64,000 nucleotides of DNA from Wolfiporia cocos (lineage: Eukaryota > Basidiomycota > Agaricomycetes > Polyporales > Phaeolaceae): the NCBI GenBank assembly GCA_029448655.1, contig JACCLO010000007.1:2976001-3040000 (forward strand), in the 5' to 3' direction. The notes under the pieces are model-generated. The model had not been told where the DNA came from and searched no databases. It saw only the letters and a program-made list of their open reading frames with translations. Position 1 is the first letter of the stretch. The number at the start of each line of letters is the position of its first letter. Position numbers and translations under genes: made by a program. Below are positions 21,801 through 35,293 of the stretch, one piece after another.

Positions 21801-23039
21801 TCCGAGTGGCGGCCCCAGCCGGGGACGTGCATGTGCCCGCGCACGCCGACGTGGCCCCACAGCCCGCGGCGGTGCGCGCCGACGACCTTCTGCGCCTGCT
21901 GCACGCTGTGGCGCTCGGTCCCCGCGCCGGGCAGGCCCGCGGTCTCGGAGGGGTCGATGAACGCCTCGCCGTACACCTCGTGCGACGGCGAGGGGAGCTC
22001 GGACGGCGGCGAGGACGAGGTCGTCGAGAGCGAGTCGTGCGTCACGGCGGGCGAGAGCTGGGCCATGGACGCGGGCGACTCGGAGCGGTGCCGCTCGAGC
22101 GCGTCCGTGAGGGCGTGCAGTGCTTCGGGCTGGAAGAGAAGTCAGCATCGGCATCGAGGCGGCGGGAATTTGAGATAGGAAGCAGTAGAAGGCTGCGCAG
22201 CCTCTGACGTGTATTGCAGGGCAGAAACAAGCTATAACCAATCATCGATCAGACGCCGCGCGCGGGAACCCGCGTATACGCCCCGAAAGTGCGGCGACAA
22301 TGAGATGTTGCGTAGCAATTTCCGCGCGCGTGTGTGCGCTCGCCCATTGCCCCACCTCCAACGGACCAGCAGCGCATGGTGCTCACTGCTGTGGCCTGAC
22401 AGGGAGGCCCCGGAGCGCGTCGCGGACATAACGCACACGGCTCTGCAGCAGCGCGCGGCGCGGCCCACGTGTGCCGCCACGACGGGCAAACTGCGGGATC
22501 GCCGCACAGCGCCTTCGTAAAACATAGGGTGGAGCTCCACTGTGATCGTGATGCGCGGACATCCGCGTATACGCCCCGAGCGTGCGGTGACAATGAGATG
22601 TTGCGTAGCGATTTCCGCGCCTATGTGTCCGCTCGCACATTGTCCCAGCAAGCCCCAACGGGAACCGAGCAGCGGATGGTGCCCGCTATCGCGGCCCGAC
22701 GAGGGAGGCCCCGGCGCGCGTCGCGGACACAACGCACACGGCCGGCGTCGGCTCTGCAGCCTTGCGATCAGCGCGCGGCGCGACCCACGTGTGCCGCCAC
22801 GACGGACGCAGGCAAACTGCGGATGACGGGGATCGCCGCACAGCGCCTTCGTAAAACACAGGGTGGAGACGTGGGGGACTCACATTCAGGCCGTGCTCGT
22901 CGAGGGCGCGGGGTGCGTCGCGCTCGTCGTCCCACTGGACCTTGCGGGGAGTCTTGGTGCCGCCGGACCTGCGGGTGCCACCCGGGGGGCGGTTGTCGGC
23001 CGGGTCGGTGGGGTTGCGGGAGGGACTGCCGGAGTCCAT
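18891..23039 (-). CDS. PRM10: PRM10-like threonine/serine-exporter-family membrane protein, nine exons, intact
   Basis: Predicted 994 aa. Exons: 23039-22884, 22129-21051, 21000-20598, 20536-20016, 19926-19821, 19762-19525, 19468-19395, 19350-19177, 19124-18891; all junctions are GT-AG and join in frame to TAA. Residues 1-546 are low complexity and presumably cytosolic: RKVQWDDE near 32, PEALHALTDALERHRSE at 53, VLSALLQLYD near 247, and a charged Lys/Arg/Glu/Ala helix at about 303-330. From 547 the DUF1212/ThrE domain begins: RQEFILKLARAMMMFGGPTHR, then about ten hydrophobic segments from 667, including ILFQLPSGLANGGLFSF near the C-terminus. This order matches the yeast Prm10 family and bacterial ThrE exporters, so an integral membrane transporter is likely; the substrate in fungi is not established. 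The start is the first Met shared by all copies; an upstream open frame runs further but has no shared Met. Intron 1 is unusually long (754 bp) and holds a tandem duplication. Confidence 0.9.
22270..22868 (-). repeat. Intron-1 module, tandem pair (U2)
   Basis: Two diverged copies in direct orientation, 22270-22534 and 22563-22868, period about 293 bp, inside PRM10-like intron 1 (22883-22130). Both run from ccgcgtatacgccccga to cttcgtaaaacaNagggtgg. They account for most of the 288 bp length difference between U1 and U2. Confidence 0.88.
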
Positions 23040-23122
23040 GACGAGGGTGGTGGTGGAACGGGTGCTCGTCGGGCTGGGTGTGGTGCTCGCGGCGAGCACG
23101 CTCTCTATGGATGGTTGTACAC

Positions 23123-23177
23123 GGGGAGAGAGAAAGGGAGAGAAGGAATGGAGGCGAGAGGAGAGGAATGGAGAGTG
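23123..23177 (-). promoter_or_regulatory. Pyrimidine-rich tract upstream of PRM10-like gene (U2)
   Basis: Coding-strand C/T tract ~85 bp upstream of the start at 23039. An indel relative to U1 removes the ATG that U1 has at its edge. U3 and U4 carry the same tract at 39552-39606 and 55958-56012. Confidence 0.45.
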
Positions 23178-25496
23178 TGGGGGCATAGGATACAAGTGCG
23201 GGGCAAAGAACGGACGGCAGGCCTCACAGAAAGGCGGCGTGCGGATGCTTTGGACGCTCAGCGGACGTAGTCGAGGAGAAGCCGCTCGCGGGTGCAGCGG
23301 GCGAGGATCACATCGAGAGGAAGCTGAGTCGACCGGGTTGTGAGGCGGGCGAGACACCAAGAGGCAGATGGTGCTGCGAGAAGAGAGCGCAGCAACCCCA
23401 GGCCTGCGTATGCTCACCTAACCCTACCCTGTGGGTCGGGACGCCGTGCCGGGATTGACGCCCGGAGCGCGTGTTGTGAGCGCGCTCTCTCGCCCGGCTT
23501 GCGCTCTCATTCGGCCCATCGCTGCGGACAGAGATCTGGTGCGCGGACGGCTTGTGCGGCGAGATGCAGCAGGCCTCCAGCGATAAGTTCGTTCGTTAGG
23601 AGGGGACTGGGGGCATAGAGAGTGCGGTGGGCAGCACAGGCAGTGCGTTCACTTTCTATCGGCCGCGTTTCTAACGACTCGTATCCCCTCTCTCGGTGCA
23701 CGGGCACATCTCGACGCATATCTACCGATCACCCGCGCAATCTACAGACGGCCCACTCAATCTCCCGATGCCCGTGCCCGCTCTCCCGCTCACGCCACCA
23801 CCGCCGGCCGTCGCGTCTGCACCAGCAGCGCGCCCGTCTTACCTTTGCAGGCCATCCCGCCGTGTCTCTGCGCGAGAACCGCGCCAGTCTTTGCAACCGT
23901 CTGCGCCGCCCCCCGTCCCTTGTGCCTCCCCCGCGCTCTCTCGCCTCGCCTGCAGTGCCCGCACGGACGCCTCTCGCCCCCGCAGACCGCCTCCTCTCCC
24001 CTCGCCGCAGAATCAGCCGTCCTCCCTTGGACCGACCGCCCGTGCCCCCGCTTGGTCACGCACGCCCCTCCACGCCGTCAATGGTGCGCCGCCCCACCTG
24101 CAGGCCACCGCGGCGCGTGCGCGCACGGCGGGGACGGACGAAGAGCATGGACGACGGGTGCGGACGAGGGCGTGGGCACGGCAACATGGTGAGTTCGTGA
24201 CGCTGCGCGACGCCGCGAGACCCGTCGGCAGCGGCGCCTCTCCACAGAACGTGTCCTTGGGCGGCGGCGGCTTCAGCGTCGTCGTCGTCCGTTGTCGCCC
24301 ACGTCCGTTGTCGCCGAGGCAGGCGACCGCTATGCCGTGCACCCGGCCCAACGTGACACTTGCTGCCATCTCCCGATGGCGACCGCCCCCCCAACGGCAC
24401 ACCCATCCGTCCGCCCCTCTCGCCGATCTTAACGATGCTGCATCAAAGTCCATCACGGTGAGCGCACCCGCCACGTACCGTCGCGCTCACAAGCACCGCT
24501 TCAGGCAGCGATGGCGGCATCTTCGGCGCTGTCGTCGTCGTCAGGCGAGGCTGGTGCGCGCGCCCGTCTTGTGCGTGGCGAGCGTGCTTGACAAACCGGT
24601 GGCCGTGGGCGCGAGAGCGTGGGCAGCGCACGAGCGCAGCACAAAGGGCAGGTCGCGAGTGCAGAGCACAATCGCAGACGTCGCGAGACCGCCCAGCAGC
24701 AGTCGCGCAGAGGGTGGAGTGGCGGCGGCGGCGGCGGTCTGGGTGCGGGTGCGTGCTGTTATCCTGACATCGGTGACGTGCAGCGCGCAGAGCGTGCGAT
24801 GGCGGCGGCGGGCACACCGGCGACGTCCTGACGTCCTCAGCCCCCACTTATTGGATGCAGTGCTGGCTCACGTACGCAAGACGGGCGGGACGCATCGCAC
24901 GACGACGCGCTTCAGAGCGGATGCCGACCGGCCGCTGCGAGTCCACCGTGGGCGCGGGCCGAGAAAGCACTCGAGGCCGCACAGCAACACCGCTCGCCCC
25001 TCGCCCGCCCGAGCCGAGTCGCCGCACCGAGGAGCACGCCCACGCCGCTCAGTTCTCCACGGACGACATGGCAACAGCTACGCCCGCGAGCCCAGCTCGT
25101 GGCATCCGTCGGCGGCGAGCACAAGCCTGACGTGGGCCCCGAGGAGGGCCCGTTCCTGCACGGACCCGCCTGCCAAGGCAGCAGCTGCGCGCCGGTCGAG
25201 CGGCATGCACGGCGAGGGGCGAGACGTCGCTCCAGACGCACCGTCCCTCGCCGCGCACTCCTCTCGCACAGGACATCGCGTGAGCTCGATCCGGTACGAC
25301 GCTCACAGGAACTCACCTGGGTAGAAGACGACCGGCCCACCGGGGAGATGCAGACGCGTGGCGTGCAGGCATGCCGACAGCGCTGGCTCGCTGGCTGACC
25401 TCGACGCTTCGGACCCGTTCAGCAGCGGCCAAGTGGAGACGCGCGAGCCCACCTGGAAGAGGAGTCGTCCGCCACACCCTCGACCTCGGCGCTCCT

Positions 25497-25520
25497 CCAG
25501 TGCAGCGCGCGCTGCACTGG
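25497..25520. repeat. Perfect 24 bp palindrome (U2)
   Basis: Same palindrome as at 9094. Confidence 0.85.
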
Positions 25521-26990
25521 CCGAGCGTGGCCATAATTGACCGCACGATCGGCAGGGTACGTGCGCCGTCGAGCAAGCCTGGAGCAGTGGGCGAGGTGAG
25601 CACACGAGGGATTGGCGACGAGAAGGGGGCGACAGACCAGCATGGGTGTCCGTCGTGCGCACGCAGGATGGCAAGGAGACCGGTGGGCACCTATGGCTTG
25701 GCGAGGGAAAGGCGCGATGCGCAAAGGCCATCCATCGCGCACGGTCTGCCTGTGAGGTGACGAGGCTAGCAGAGGACCGGCGTGCGCGGACTCTGGTCGC
25801 GGCCAGAGCCCGCGGCGGGTGGCGGGCGTCGGTGGGTCCGGCCTGGTTGTGTCGAGTGCACGGGTCGCCACCGCCGGGCCTCGTCACGAGCGATGCAAAG
25901 GACGGATCGCAGCGAGGACGAGGTGAGTGACGATCGAGGAGCGCTGATTGGGGACGGGACAGACGCAAAGGGGGCACGGTGAAAGATCTGGAGCGGATGG
26001 GGTCAGCAGGCATGTCTACGCACGGTTCCGCGGACGATGCAGAGCTCGAATCGTTCGCGCAAGGGCATCATCCTCGATGCGTCCCGGCATGCAAAGGTCA
26101 GCGCGCAAAGCCGTTCTGAGGGTCAGGATGAGCATGTCGTCGTCCGGTAAGAGAGCAGGATACCCGCCGGACTCAACTCGTTACCCGTGCCCGGTGCACG
26201 GGCGTGCACTGGGGACACGATCCCAACCTGTCGAGACACGCGACGGGGTCAAAATACGGCGGCGGCCTTCAGGTTTGTTTGGGGCGAGGCAAGACCCTTC
26301 TTCCGTCGCGGACCTGACGGAACCGCACCGAGTGGCGACGAGCAGCGCTGCGCGTGGAACCGGCCATAAGTACGACTGTCAGTCCATGCCACTTTCTTGC
26401 CATCGCATCGCTCACCGTGGCGGTGCGATTGCAGGGTCGATGCTTACGAGGGCACGATGGTGGCTCGAACGGACCAATGGCAGAAATTGGGATGGGGGCA
26501 CAAACGGGGATCCGTCGAGAGTGACAAGCAGATATATGTTGGGAGGTGCGGCGAAGGTCACAAACCAAGTCCGACGCATCGGTTATGCCAGCTGATACTT
26601 ACGAAGGTGAACGTTTCGATCAGATCGTCCAACGAGAACACACCACGCGCAACTCGCCGGGGAGACAGATGCCATCCCCATATTACGTCTTGCTCATGCG
26701 CTACAAGATCGGATGCGCGCTCGCAGCAGAGTGTCAGGATTCCGACCTCGGACAGCAAGCGACGAGTTGCCTTTTGATCGCCGCTCAAGATCATCCGTGA
26801 GAGCGGCCACGATATACGCTCGCCTACACGATGGGCTCGAACCTAGATATATGAGAGTCAGGTGCGATTGGTATGTTTCCTATCGCATTGCCGGGTATGT
26901 GCTTGCCTGCCCACCATCTCAAGCCTTGAGCTGGCAACTGATCGTAGTGTGGCGAGGCGCGCGACAGAAGATACATGTGGACGATCCGGG

Positions 26991-27353
26991 CTATCGGTCT
27001 ACGTAGTCCTCCTCGTTAACGGTAAGAGCACTCTTTACGGCAGAAAATCGCAACCTCTTTGACCTCGTTTCAGGGTCACGCTGGCGGCCTCGTGCCGACA
27101 GGTAATCCGAGCGCCGGCATCTTGATCGCACGGTCGAATGGAATCCCGCCCGTTCCATCTTGTTGTATTCCGCGTCCGACAGACGACGAAATCGTGTGGC
27201 ACCTCGTTCCCAGCGAATCCAGAGCATCTCAAGCTTCCATAGTGTGCAGCATCCCAAGCTGATGTTCTCAAAGGGCAGCAGCCCGTACGGCCACCCTTCG
27301 ATTATGACCCTATGGTCCCTCACGATCCTCGTCCAATAGGTGCTCCACTTCAT
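26991..27353 (-). CDS. Uncharacterised fungal protein with GWP motif, terminal exon (U2)
   Basis: Identical to the U1 exon at 10588-10950, so comparison between units gives no information on selection here. Function unknown. Confidence 0.45.
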   Translation of the reverse strand: MKWSTYWTRIVRDHRVIIEGWPYGLLPFENISLGCCTLWKLEMLWIRWERGATRFRRLSDAEYNKMERAGFHSTVRSRCRRSDYLSARGRQRDPETRSKRLRFSAVKSALTVNEEDYVDR

Positions 27354-28235
27354 CCTCAAATTTTTGCAACCTGTTATCTCCCCTGCATTCGGCAAGCCGC
27401 GCGTGTCAGAACTCGGCACACGATGGCTCCATTCAATCAGGCTCACCCAAGCTCTGATCGATTCGCAGGCGGACCTGGCTGCGTGTCCAGCTGGCCTTTT
27501 GCTTGTATGTAAGTTTCCGATCTGTCGGCGAATATGGGTCTCGTGAGCGAGCTGTCGACTGGACCACTGACACTGACCTTTGTGGGACAACAGATATTCT
27601 GAACGTTGCATCTGCACGTGTGTACCGGGCATCGCTCTGAGCCTGAAAACTGCCCCGCCGGCTTTGACTCGAACATGAATATTTATCCCAGATGGTGCCG
27701 CTTGATGCTCACGACATCAGCCGTTCGAGACCGCTGGAATGCATTGTGCGTTATTCTGATATCGTTGGGCCACCATAGACGTTCGACGCATCTGTTCTGA
27801 TCAATTCAGGCGAGCCAGATGACGGCATTGCACCTGCTCACTTTCCTTGCAGTCGCCTATGGGATGGGTCATGGGTACAATCCCAATCTGTTCACGAAAC
27901 GAAGATGTCGGTACAATCGGCAACCTCGTTCCCCATCAGACACCTCGCTTCACACGTAGGTGGCCCTCGCTTCTCGAATCGTGAACATCATCCATCGTGC
28001 ATGTTGAGTACGTACAAGAATAGTCAAATGACGGCAGATGCACGATGCGCAGCATGAGGACCGGGAGTGACGAGTCCCACCGTGTTGATCGCCCCATTCC
28101 CCTTGATCGTCTGGCGTCGGTGGACCTTTGACCTCAAACAAACCAGATAATGTCAGCTGACAGAGAAAGAAAAAAAGAAAGAAAAAAAGTCATCAAGACG
28201 TAAAATCGCATACCTCCATACGACGATTTCCCAAT

Positions 28236-28271
28236 CATGGAGCATACCGATCAACGGCGGTATGCTCCATG
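28236..28271. repeat. Perfect 13 bp inverted repeat (U2)
   Basis: Same hairpin as at 11833. Confidence 0.85.
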
Positions 28272-29526
28272 GTTGCCAAGTCTCGCCTAGAGTCAGAGTC
28301 CCTCATGCAGCATACTGGCCTTGCCGAAACCTTAATAGGCGATCAAGGTGTCCTTTCCCATAGGCCATGAGCATGGTGAGCGATGTTCAGGTTCAATATT
28401 TGGACACTCTCTAATCCATTTTTTCAACATTTGAGCGTCGACGAGCTCGAGGGGCAACACAACATTGAGGCCTCCGAGCGATGCTGGCGTCAGTATGGAC
28501 AGCGGGAGAATGGCTGTCGGCTACGTTGTCGCGTATGTGTCTTCTCCGTCGCGCCACGCTGTGCAATTGAATGCACATTCTTCGTTTTCGTCTGATTGGC
28601 GTGTTGGCCGCATGAGCCGCCAGGGCAGACTCGGTAAGCAAGAGCGATGCCAGAGCATGCACACTGCGCAACCGTGTTTCAATGCCATGTATTAACGGCA
28701 TAATGTACATTCAGCACGACGCGCAAGCGGCGGCGGCAGCGGCAACGCAGCGTACCGTTCCGCCATCCATGGCATCACGGGGTCCACAAGGACATGATCG
28801 CGAAGGGAGCTTGTGGGTGCCCATCAGACGATGGGCCAGCGGTCTGGATGAATCTGACTGACGATAAGGAAGGATCTTGTGACCGTGACCCATCTAGTGA
28901 CCCTCCAGGTTGGTAGCGAGCGGCAGGCGAGCCGATGGACCCATCGATTTGGGGCACCGGCGGAGACGACAACGAAGCGGACGAGCCGAGGGAGGTGTCA
29001 TCATGAGGTAACGGGACAGCGGGGAAGGCTGGGCACGCGCCACGAGGCTCGCGAACGTCTGGCGTCTAGGCCTAGAAGTGTCCGCTGCCCGCACTGTGCT
29101 GCATCGCACTCACCAGGGCCATTACAACATCGACATCGACGCGGGCGCCTTCGTCTCTCCTGCCGACTCACTTGGTGCCCCTCCACATCGATTCCTGCAC
29201 AGCATAATGCGCTCAAAGTGAGTCGTTCTCCTCTATCGTCTGGGCTCACCGCCGTCACAAGAGGCCCCCGCGATAGGCCCAGATTAGAGTCTGAATTGCA
29301 CGCGTGGCCACAAGCGCCCTCTTAGCCGATCTCGTAATCCCGTCCGTTCATTCGACGGTAGTCGCCGTCTCTGCTCACGAGGACAGAGGTACGCGAGGCT
29401 TCGTGATTCCTGTTTCAAGGAGGTTCGAATACCATCGGCGGTCGCGGCTGTACCAGCGAGTGCGCACGGACCTGGTCAGCACATATAAGAGGGCGAGCGA
29501 GGCGAACGTTGTGCCCAGCGGGTTAG

Positions 29527-29783
29527 CCCTTCATCCTCTCGTCCACGTCACCCTTCTACTTGTATTGTGACCTTGTCGACTCGGGTCAAGGCTCCACCAC
29601 CCCTCTTTGGGTGTGCTCTTGCTACGCGGTGAGTTGTCTGCCAATCCTGCGTTGCCCAAGTGCTTACAGTCACCTGCCCCACAGGTTGTGACCGTTTGCA
29701 GCACGGGACAGCGTGTCCTGCTGCTGGCCGCTGGCAGCACCACCTCCGCCCTGCAGAGCATTACCGCATCGCAAACGTGCTAG
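29527..29783 (+). other. Candidate two-exon C-terminal coding segment (U2)
   Basis: Identical to 13124-13380: exons 29527-29628 and 29685-29783, intron 29629-29684. Confidence 0.3.
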
Positions 29784-30019
29784 GTGAGCCGTTCGCTCCT
29801 ATACGCTCGTCTGAAATCATTCACTTACCACGTCCATTCGCGCCCTACGGCGTGCCGAGTACCCATCGTTACCACCGTTTTGCCACGCTACGCCCGTTGA
29901 TCGGTGAGTTATCGGTGTCCTCGTTCTGGATGATCGTGCTCACGTTGCATGTGCCCGGTGCCGTCCCTCAAGCCGGTCGTGAGACCTCAGCTTCTTGTCG
30001 GACCCGTTGTGCTTGACAG

Positions 30020-30637
30020 GTCATGCAACATGGCTCATATGCCATTGCTTGTATCCCACCATCGCCGGTGAGCATCCTGCATTTCACCCTCATACTCATC
30101 TTTGCAGCCGATTCCGGCCACGTCACGGCGTCCGCTTGACCATCGCCGTCGCTTTCGCGCGCGCGCGCTATCGTTCGGCCCTCCACGAATCGGACGTTGT
30201 AGATCGTTGTATAGATTTATTGATTGTGTACGACGTTACGCGCAGTACATGGCACGTAGTGTGCATTCTCGTAAATTGCACTAGCAGGCCCTTGTAAGGC
30301 ACCGCGGCACGACACGCGGCCATCATGTCAAGCCGTCCTGCCGCCCATCGTCGCCTCCAAGGCAGTATCACCGTAGAACATGTCGCCCGATGCGCAGCGT
30401 GCCCTCGCTGGGCACAAGTTGAGGAAGCACCCACCTCGGCACCCGTCCCGTGCGCCCCGTTAACGACCTCCACGGCACGACTTTGGACGGTGCGGTGCGC
30501 GCAGCCGCGATGCATCTGAAGTGGCCTACGGTGCACGCGCTCGATGTGGACTTGTCCGGTCCCGTTAGTGTCTCTTGTGAACCGGTCACGCACCTCGCGA
30601 TGGGACGTACCACGTAGCGTGGCGTACGATTCTGAAA
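30020..30637 (+). repeat. Paralogous block A-prime (U2)
   Basis: Identical to the U1 block; intron at 30068-30107. Confidence 0.5.
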
Positions 30638-32886
30638 CGGGGACCCGTAGCGCGTCACGGCGTGATGTTCGGGCACCATGACGGGTCCCTCCGCCATCCA
30701 CATTGCGCACCATGAGCAGCGGCGGGTGACGACGTACCCATGGGCCATGGCCCGTTAGAAGCCACACAAGTCCGCCGCTCGCCGCATCGAGGTCCACACC
30801 TTGAACGTGCTGTCACGCTCGCCTCCATGCAGCGCGAGCTTGACGAGTCCATCCAGCACGCGGCGTTGGGATAGAATCGAAAGGGAAGTGCAGGCCGCGT
30901 GCGTGCGCTGCTGGCTCCATCAGCAAGGCAGTCGCCTACCAGATCGTACCGCCCGCTGCCCACCAATCTGCGTGCCGTCCCAGCCGTCGTGCATGACTCA
31001 CCGTCCCAACGCCCCACCACGCCGAGAGCATCCTGGGTTGACCTCAATATCGACCACCGCAGAGGCTGCGAACGATCTAAAGTCCTGTACGCGAACAACG
31101 GCGGTGCCGTGTACCTGAGTGCACCTCCCTGCCTCGGATGTCGTCGTCTCCCTCGTGCGCATCGGCCGAGACGTAGGCGTTCCACTCGTCGGGGACTGCG
31201 GAGGGCGACGTCTGCGGTGCATCAGCCAGAGTGCACGCCGACCCCGGGCGCATGCGCGGTCGTGGACGGAGTCCCGATCGACGCGGACACTGCGTGCATG
31301 CGGTGAGGCAGCCAGACGGCATGGACGACGCAGCGAGCCACTCACCGTCCTCCCCCGACAGGCTCGCGTGCCCATTCACGTTCCTCTTCGCGCCCGCGCC
31401 CGCGCGTTCCATCTCTTTTACGATCTCGTTGAGCAGAAACTTGACCAATTTTCGTGCGCGTCCTGATCCATCAACCGCGGAAGAGCTCGGTGAGCGAGCG
31501 CAGCGCGGTATGCTCGGAGTACGGCAGAGGCTGGGTCGATCACAGCAGGTGGGAGGACGCGGAGGCACGGACTTGGGCCAAGCGAGGCGTGCGGCAAGCA
31601 GAGTACAAAATACGAAACGTTTACTTGCGAAGAGTAAAGAATTTTAAAAATTGTAACCAGCCACAGTTCGAGAGTAGTCTGAATCCAGTTGCACATCCCG
31701 ACGACGCGTGCCACAAAGTGCACCAAAGGACAATCCACCCGTTTCCACACCCTGCACCGCCGCCTGATTCCCGCTCGGGCGAGGCCCGCATCCACAGAGC
31801 ACGCCCCTGGGCCCAGGTGGTGTGTGAGATCCCTCTGTTGCGTCCCACACGAGGGACGCATAGATCAGGCGGGGACAACGGCACTGACGATGCTTACTTT
31901 GTCCATGCACGCCCACTTTCGGTAGGACCGGAGGACACGTCTCAACCCGCGCCCCGAACTACACCCACCAGGCCCTCTGCCGCGAGGGGAGCCGCGGCAT
32001 CGTTGGGCGGTCTGGAGGGCTACGGCCTGCGAGAGATTGCTGTTGTCCTCCTGGGCCGTTTCAGGCCCGGCCCGGCTAGGGCGCGGTTGCTGGCATTGAA
32101 CTATATCTTGCTGGTATTTAACGTTCGGACCTTCCCACTCGCAGAGCGAACGCGCGGGGCATCCTGTGCGTGGCGAGGATTGCCGCCTTCGTGCTGTGGC
32201 TGGTCGTGAGGAGAGAAAAGAAAAGAGGACGCGCTGGTAGTGGCAGTGCCCTCGATCAGGCAAGTGTGGTTCACGCTGCATGGGCTGTTTACGAGCTGGC
32301 ACTTTGCTCTTCGTCAGCCCGTGTTTTGTTCCGAGAATATGCTATCTTTCCGTCGTCGTTTTCGCTCGTGCGAGCAACTTGGCCTTCCATCTCGTACAGA
32401 CTGAACCGTCGCATGCATGTTCGCCCGACGACGAGGGAGCTTGAAGAGGTAACCTTACACTTCGTTCCATGTATATCGGATGTGCGGAATCATATAACCC
32501 GCCGCTGCGCTTTCAATCCTCTTGACCTGCCATGCTCTGAACCAACGACCAAGAAACCCTGGACGATGGGGGCTATTGTCGTATCGTCTTTGCACCGTGC
32601 ACCGCTATCCAAACACTTCTGTTCGCTCGTAATCTCCAACATCCAAATCGTCTCCCTTGTCACCGCTCGCAGCCGCTCGCTCGCTGCGGCGCAGGGTTAA
32701 CAGCCGTCGTCGTCGATCTCCTGGCCGTTCGTATAGCACCCCACCGGGGAGACGAGGTAGATCACCGTGCCCGGTCCAGCTCGCCGCATGCGTAGGCATC
32801 CGGTCGACAGTGAGTGCGACGAGCCTGACACCAGAGGTACGGTCGCAACATCTTGGCCCGTGCTCAGCACTCATTGGGTCTGAGGG

Positions 32887-33511
32887 GTCATCCAACATGG
32901 CTCTTGCACGATCGCCCGTATCCGCCCGTCGCCGGTGAGCCGGTTTTTCTCCTAGGCCTTTCGCACACTCTCATCTCATCGATACAGTCTGTTCCGACCA
33001 CTGTGCGCGCTGTGAATCGTGCACTATCATATGGCCCTCTGTGAATCGGACGTCGTGTATATTGCTGAATAAACCTATTGACCGTGCAGGATGATACGTG
33101 TAGCCCACGGCACGTAGTGTACGATTCGTAAATCGCGCCTGCAGGCCCCTGCAGGGCGCCGTAGCCGGATGTGCGGCCATCCGTCGAGCCGTCCTGCCAC
33201 CAAGGCCGGACGCAACGCGCAAGGCTGCAGCGGACGTCGACGCGGCACCGCGGCACGCGTGCATCGTCGCCCAACGCCTCGACCGTAAAACATGCCGCCC
33301 GACGTGCAACGCGCTCTCGCCGACGCGCCCGGGACGATTCAAGGGAGCACGCACCTGAGGAGCCATCCCGTGTGCTCCGCCGACGACCTCCTTGCGCGGT
33401 GGACCGCCGCTGGGCGATGTGTTCGCGCCAAGGTGTGGGGCGACCGCAGCAGCTTGTGAACGGGTCATCCACCTCGCGATCGGACGCACCGTGTCGGGTA
33501 CGATTCCGTTA
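32887..33511 (+). repeat. Paralogous block A (U3)
   Basis: Identical to the U2 block, with the intron at 32935-32987. Confidence 0.5.
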
Positions 33512-35293
33512 AGAGGATTTGCAACGTGCACGGCGTGACGTACGGGCACCATATCGAGCATTCGCGTTGGATACGATGAGCGGCGAACGTGTCCAGCCCA
33601 GATGCAGGCACGTACAGCGTCGTCTGGGGAAAGAGCAAGCAGCGTGAGTGCGCTGCTGGCGTAGAGGCGGCTGCCTCGTCCGTAGGCTGCCAGAGTTAGT
33701 GGGCGAGAGATACTCACCGGCGTGCGGGCGTGCTCTGGACGGCGCGGCGTGGGCAGCAGATGGCCCCAGAGCAGTCACAAGAGGTGCGAGTCGCGCAGGT
33801 GCCAGGGTTGCTGTGCTTTCGAACGACGTCCGCTGCGTGCGAGGTGCTTGCGAGGACGGGCGCGCGGGCGTCGTGGATGTGCTGGGTGGACGGGAGGACG
33901 CGGAGGCAGGGACTCGAGCGAGGCGAGGCGTGCGGCAGGTAGAGTAGCAAGGGCAGACCCGAGCCGCCACCGAGCGTGCACGGTCGTGGACGGCGTCCCG
34001 ATCGACGCGGACACTGCGTGCATGCGGTAAGGCGGTGAGGCGGCCAGACGACGCGGCGAGCCACTCACACACACAACGCTGAATACTGGTAAAACGGCAG
34101 ACGCTGTTTTGGCTAGCATTCGGCGGATTTCGTGGCCAGGCCAGAGAGATGATGTCGAGTACGAATCAGACTGCAAGGGAATGTCCGAGATGAGATGGAG
34201 CTCATCTAGATAATTTTATTTGCCTCCGCCCTGAGGGTCCGAGAGAGAACGCATCGCCACGGGAGCCATCCAGAGCAGACGTGTCTGCGAGGATCGCCGC
34301 GTCGGCCAAGCTGTCCGGGGCATTTATAGGTCAAATCTTGAAATCCGCATCCAGCGTCGACGACAACGGACTTTCTGGCTGCGTTTCATTCGTCTGGCTC
34401 GGATAATGGTCACGGGCTAATAGCGCTGGAGTCGCTCGAGGACAACGGCGCGCAGTGGCCCTCGTCTTCTCAGAAAGAAAGCAGCTGCGCAGCTTCAACT
34501 AGATACACTTTGTACATTACTCTACCAGAAAATGTGAGGATCCACCATTGATAGTTCCTGCACCGGCGCTGCAGCTACGACGCCGCCTTGTCGTATCAAA
34601 CAATGCCACCAGATGATATTCAAACACTATCTATCTCTTACAACATGCACACACGGCAAACCAATCGCATAAGACAACGCTAACCACAAGGTCGGCGACA
34701 CGCGCCGTCGCCTTTTGTACACAGATGATGACGATGACGACGATGAGGGGTCGGGATGGGAAATAATCGTGTCCTGTGGTATGCAGGCACTCTACTACAC
34801 GCAAACGGAATCAGGGGTGTGCGCGGACGGGGCGAGGGTAGCGGTAGACGTGGGGTGGTGGTGGTGGTGTATACTCTGTGGGGCGCGGGGCGGTAACGGT
34901 AACGAGTGCGCACTTCTAAATCATGCAACGACGGGCCAGCACTGTCCGAATGGAGAACCTCTATGAACGTGAAGTAGAATCAATGCAGTGTACGATAGGT
35001 GACGCGTATGTAGTTGATGGTATGCTATGGATGCGGCGGCGCGGGCACGGCGCGGAGCGTTCGTTTCAACCAAGACGAGAGCAAGCCGGGACGAGATGGT
35101 GAGGGTAGATGGAAGGGGTGGAGGAGGAAAGGGAGAACGGGTAGGAGAGCAGGGCGCGAGACGCAATGGGGCCGAGACTTCTAGATGCACGGGACATTTT
35201 GTGGGAGATGAAGCACGAGAAACGGGGCGGAGCACGCAGGCAGAGGCGGCGGACATAGGGTGTGCGACGGGGGCAGCGTCGCCAGCGGTGTTT

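Larger units (their letters stand above)
16116..32518. repeat. Tandem unit U2 (reference copy)
   Basis: Second head-to-tail copy, 16403 bp. It carries the intact form of the PRM10-like gene and two copies of the intron-1 module. I use it as the reference because U4 agrees with it throughout and its reading frames are uninterrupted where U1 and U3 are broken. Confidence 0.95.

Noticed and set aside
20295..22178. 627-codon plus-strand open frame (also at 53130-55013), and similar long frames at 4505-6100 and 37077-38600
   Set aside because: They lie antisense to PRM10-like exons 2-4. GC-rich codons with few A/T remove stops from the opposite strand; the translations are Arg/Ala/Leu-rich with no domain.
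23696..25324. 542-codon plus-strand open frame (also at 56531-58159)
   Set aside because: Low-complexity Pro/Arg/Ala text. The U1 equivalent has a stop and non-triplet indels, so there is no sign of frame conservation.
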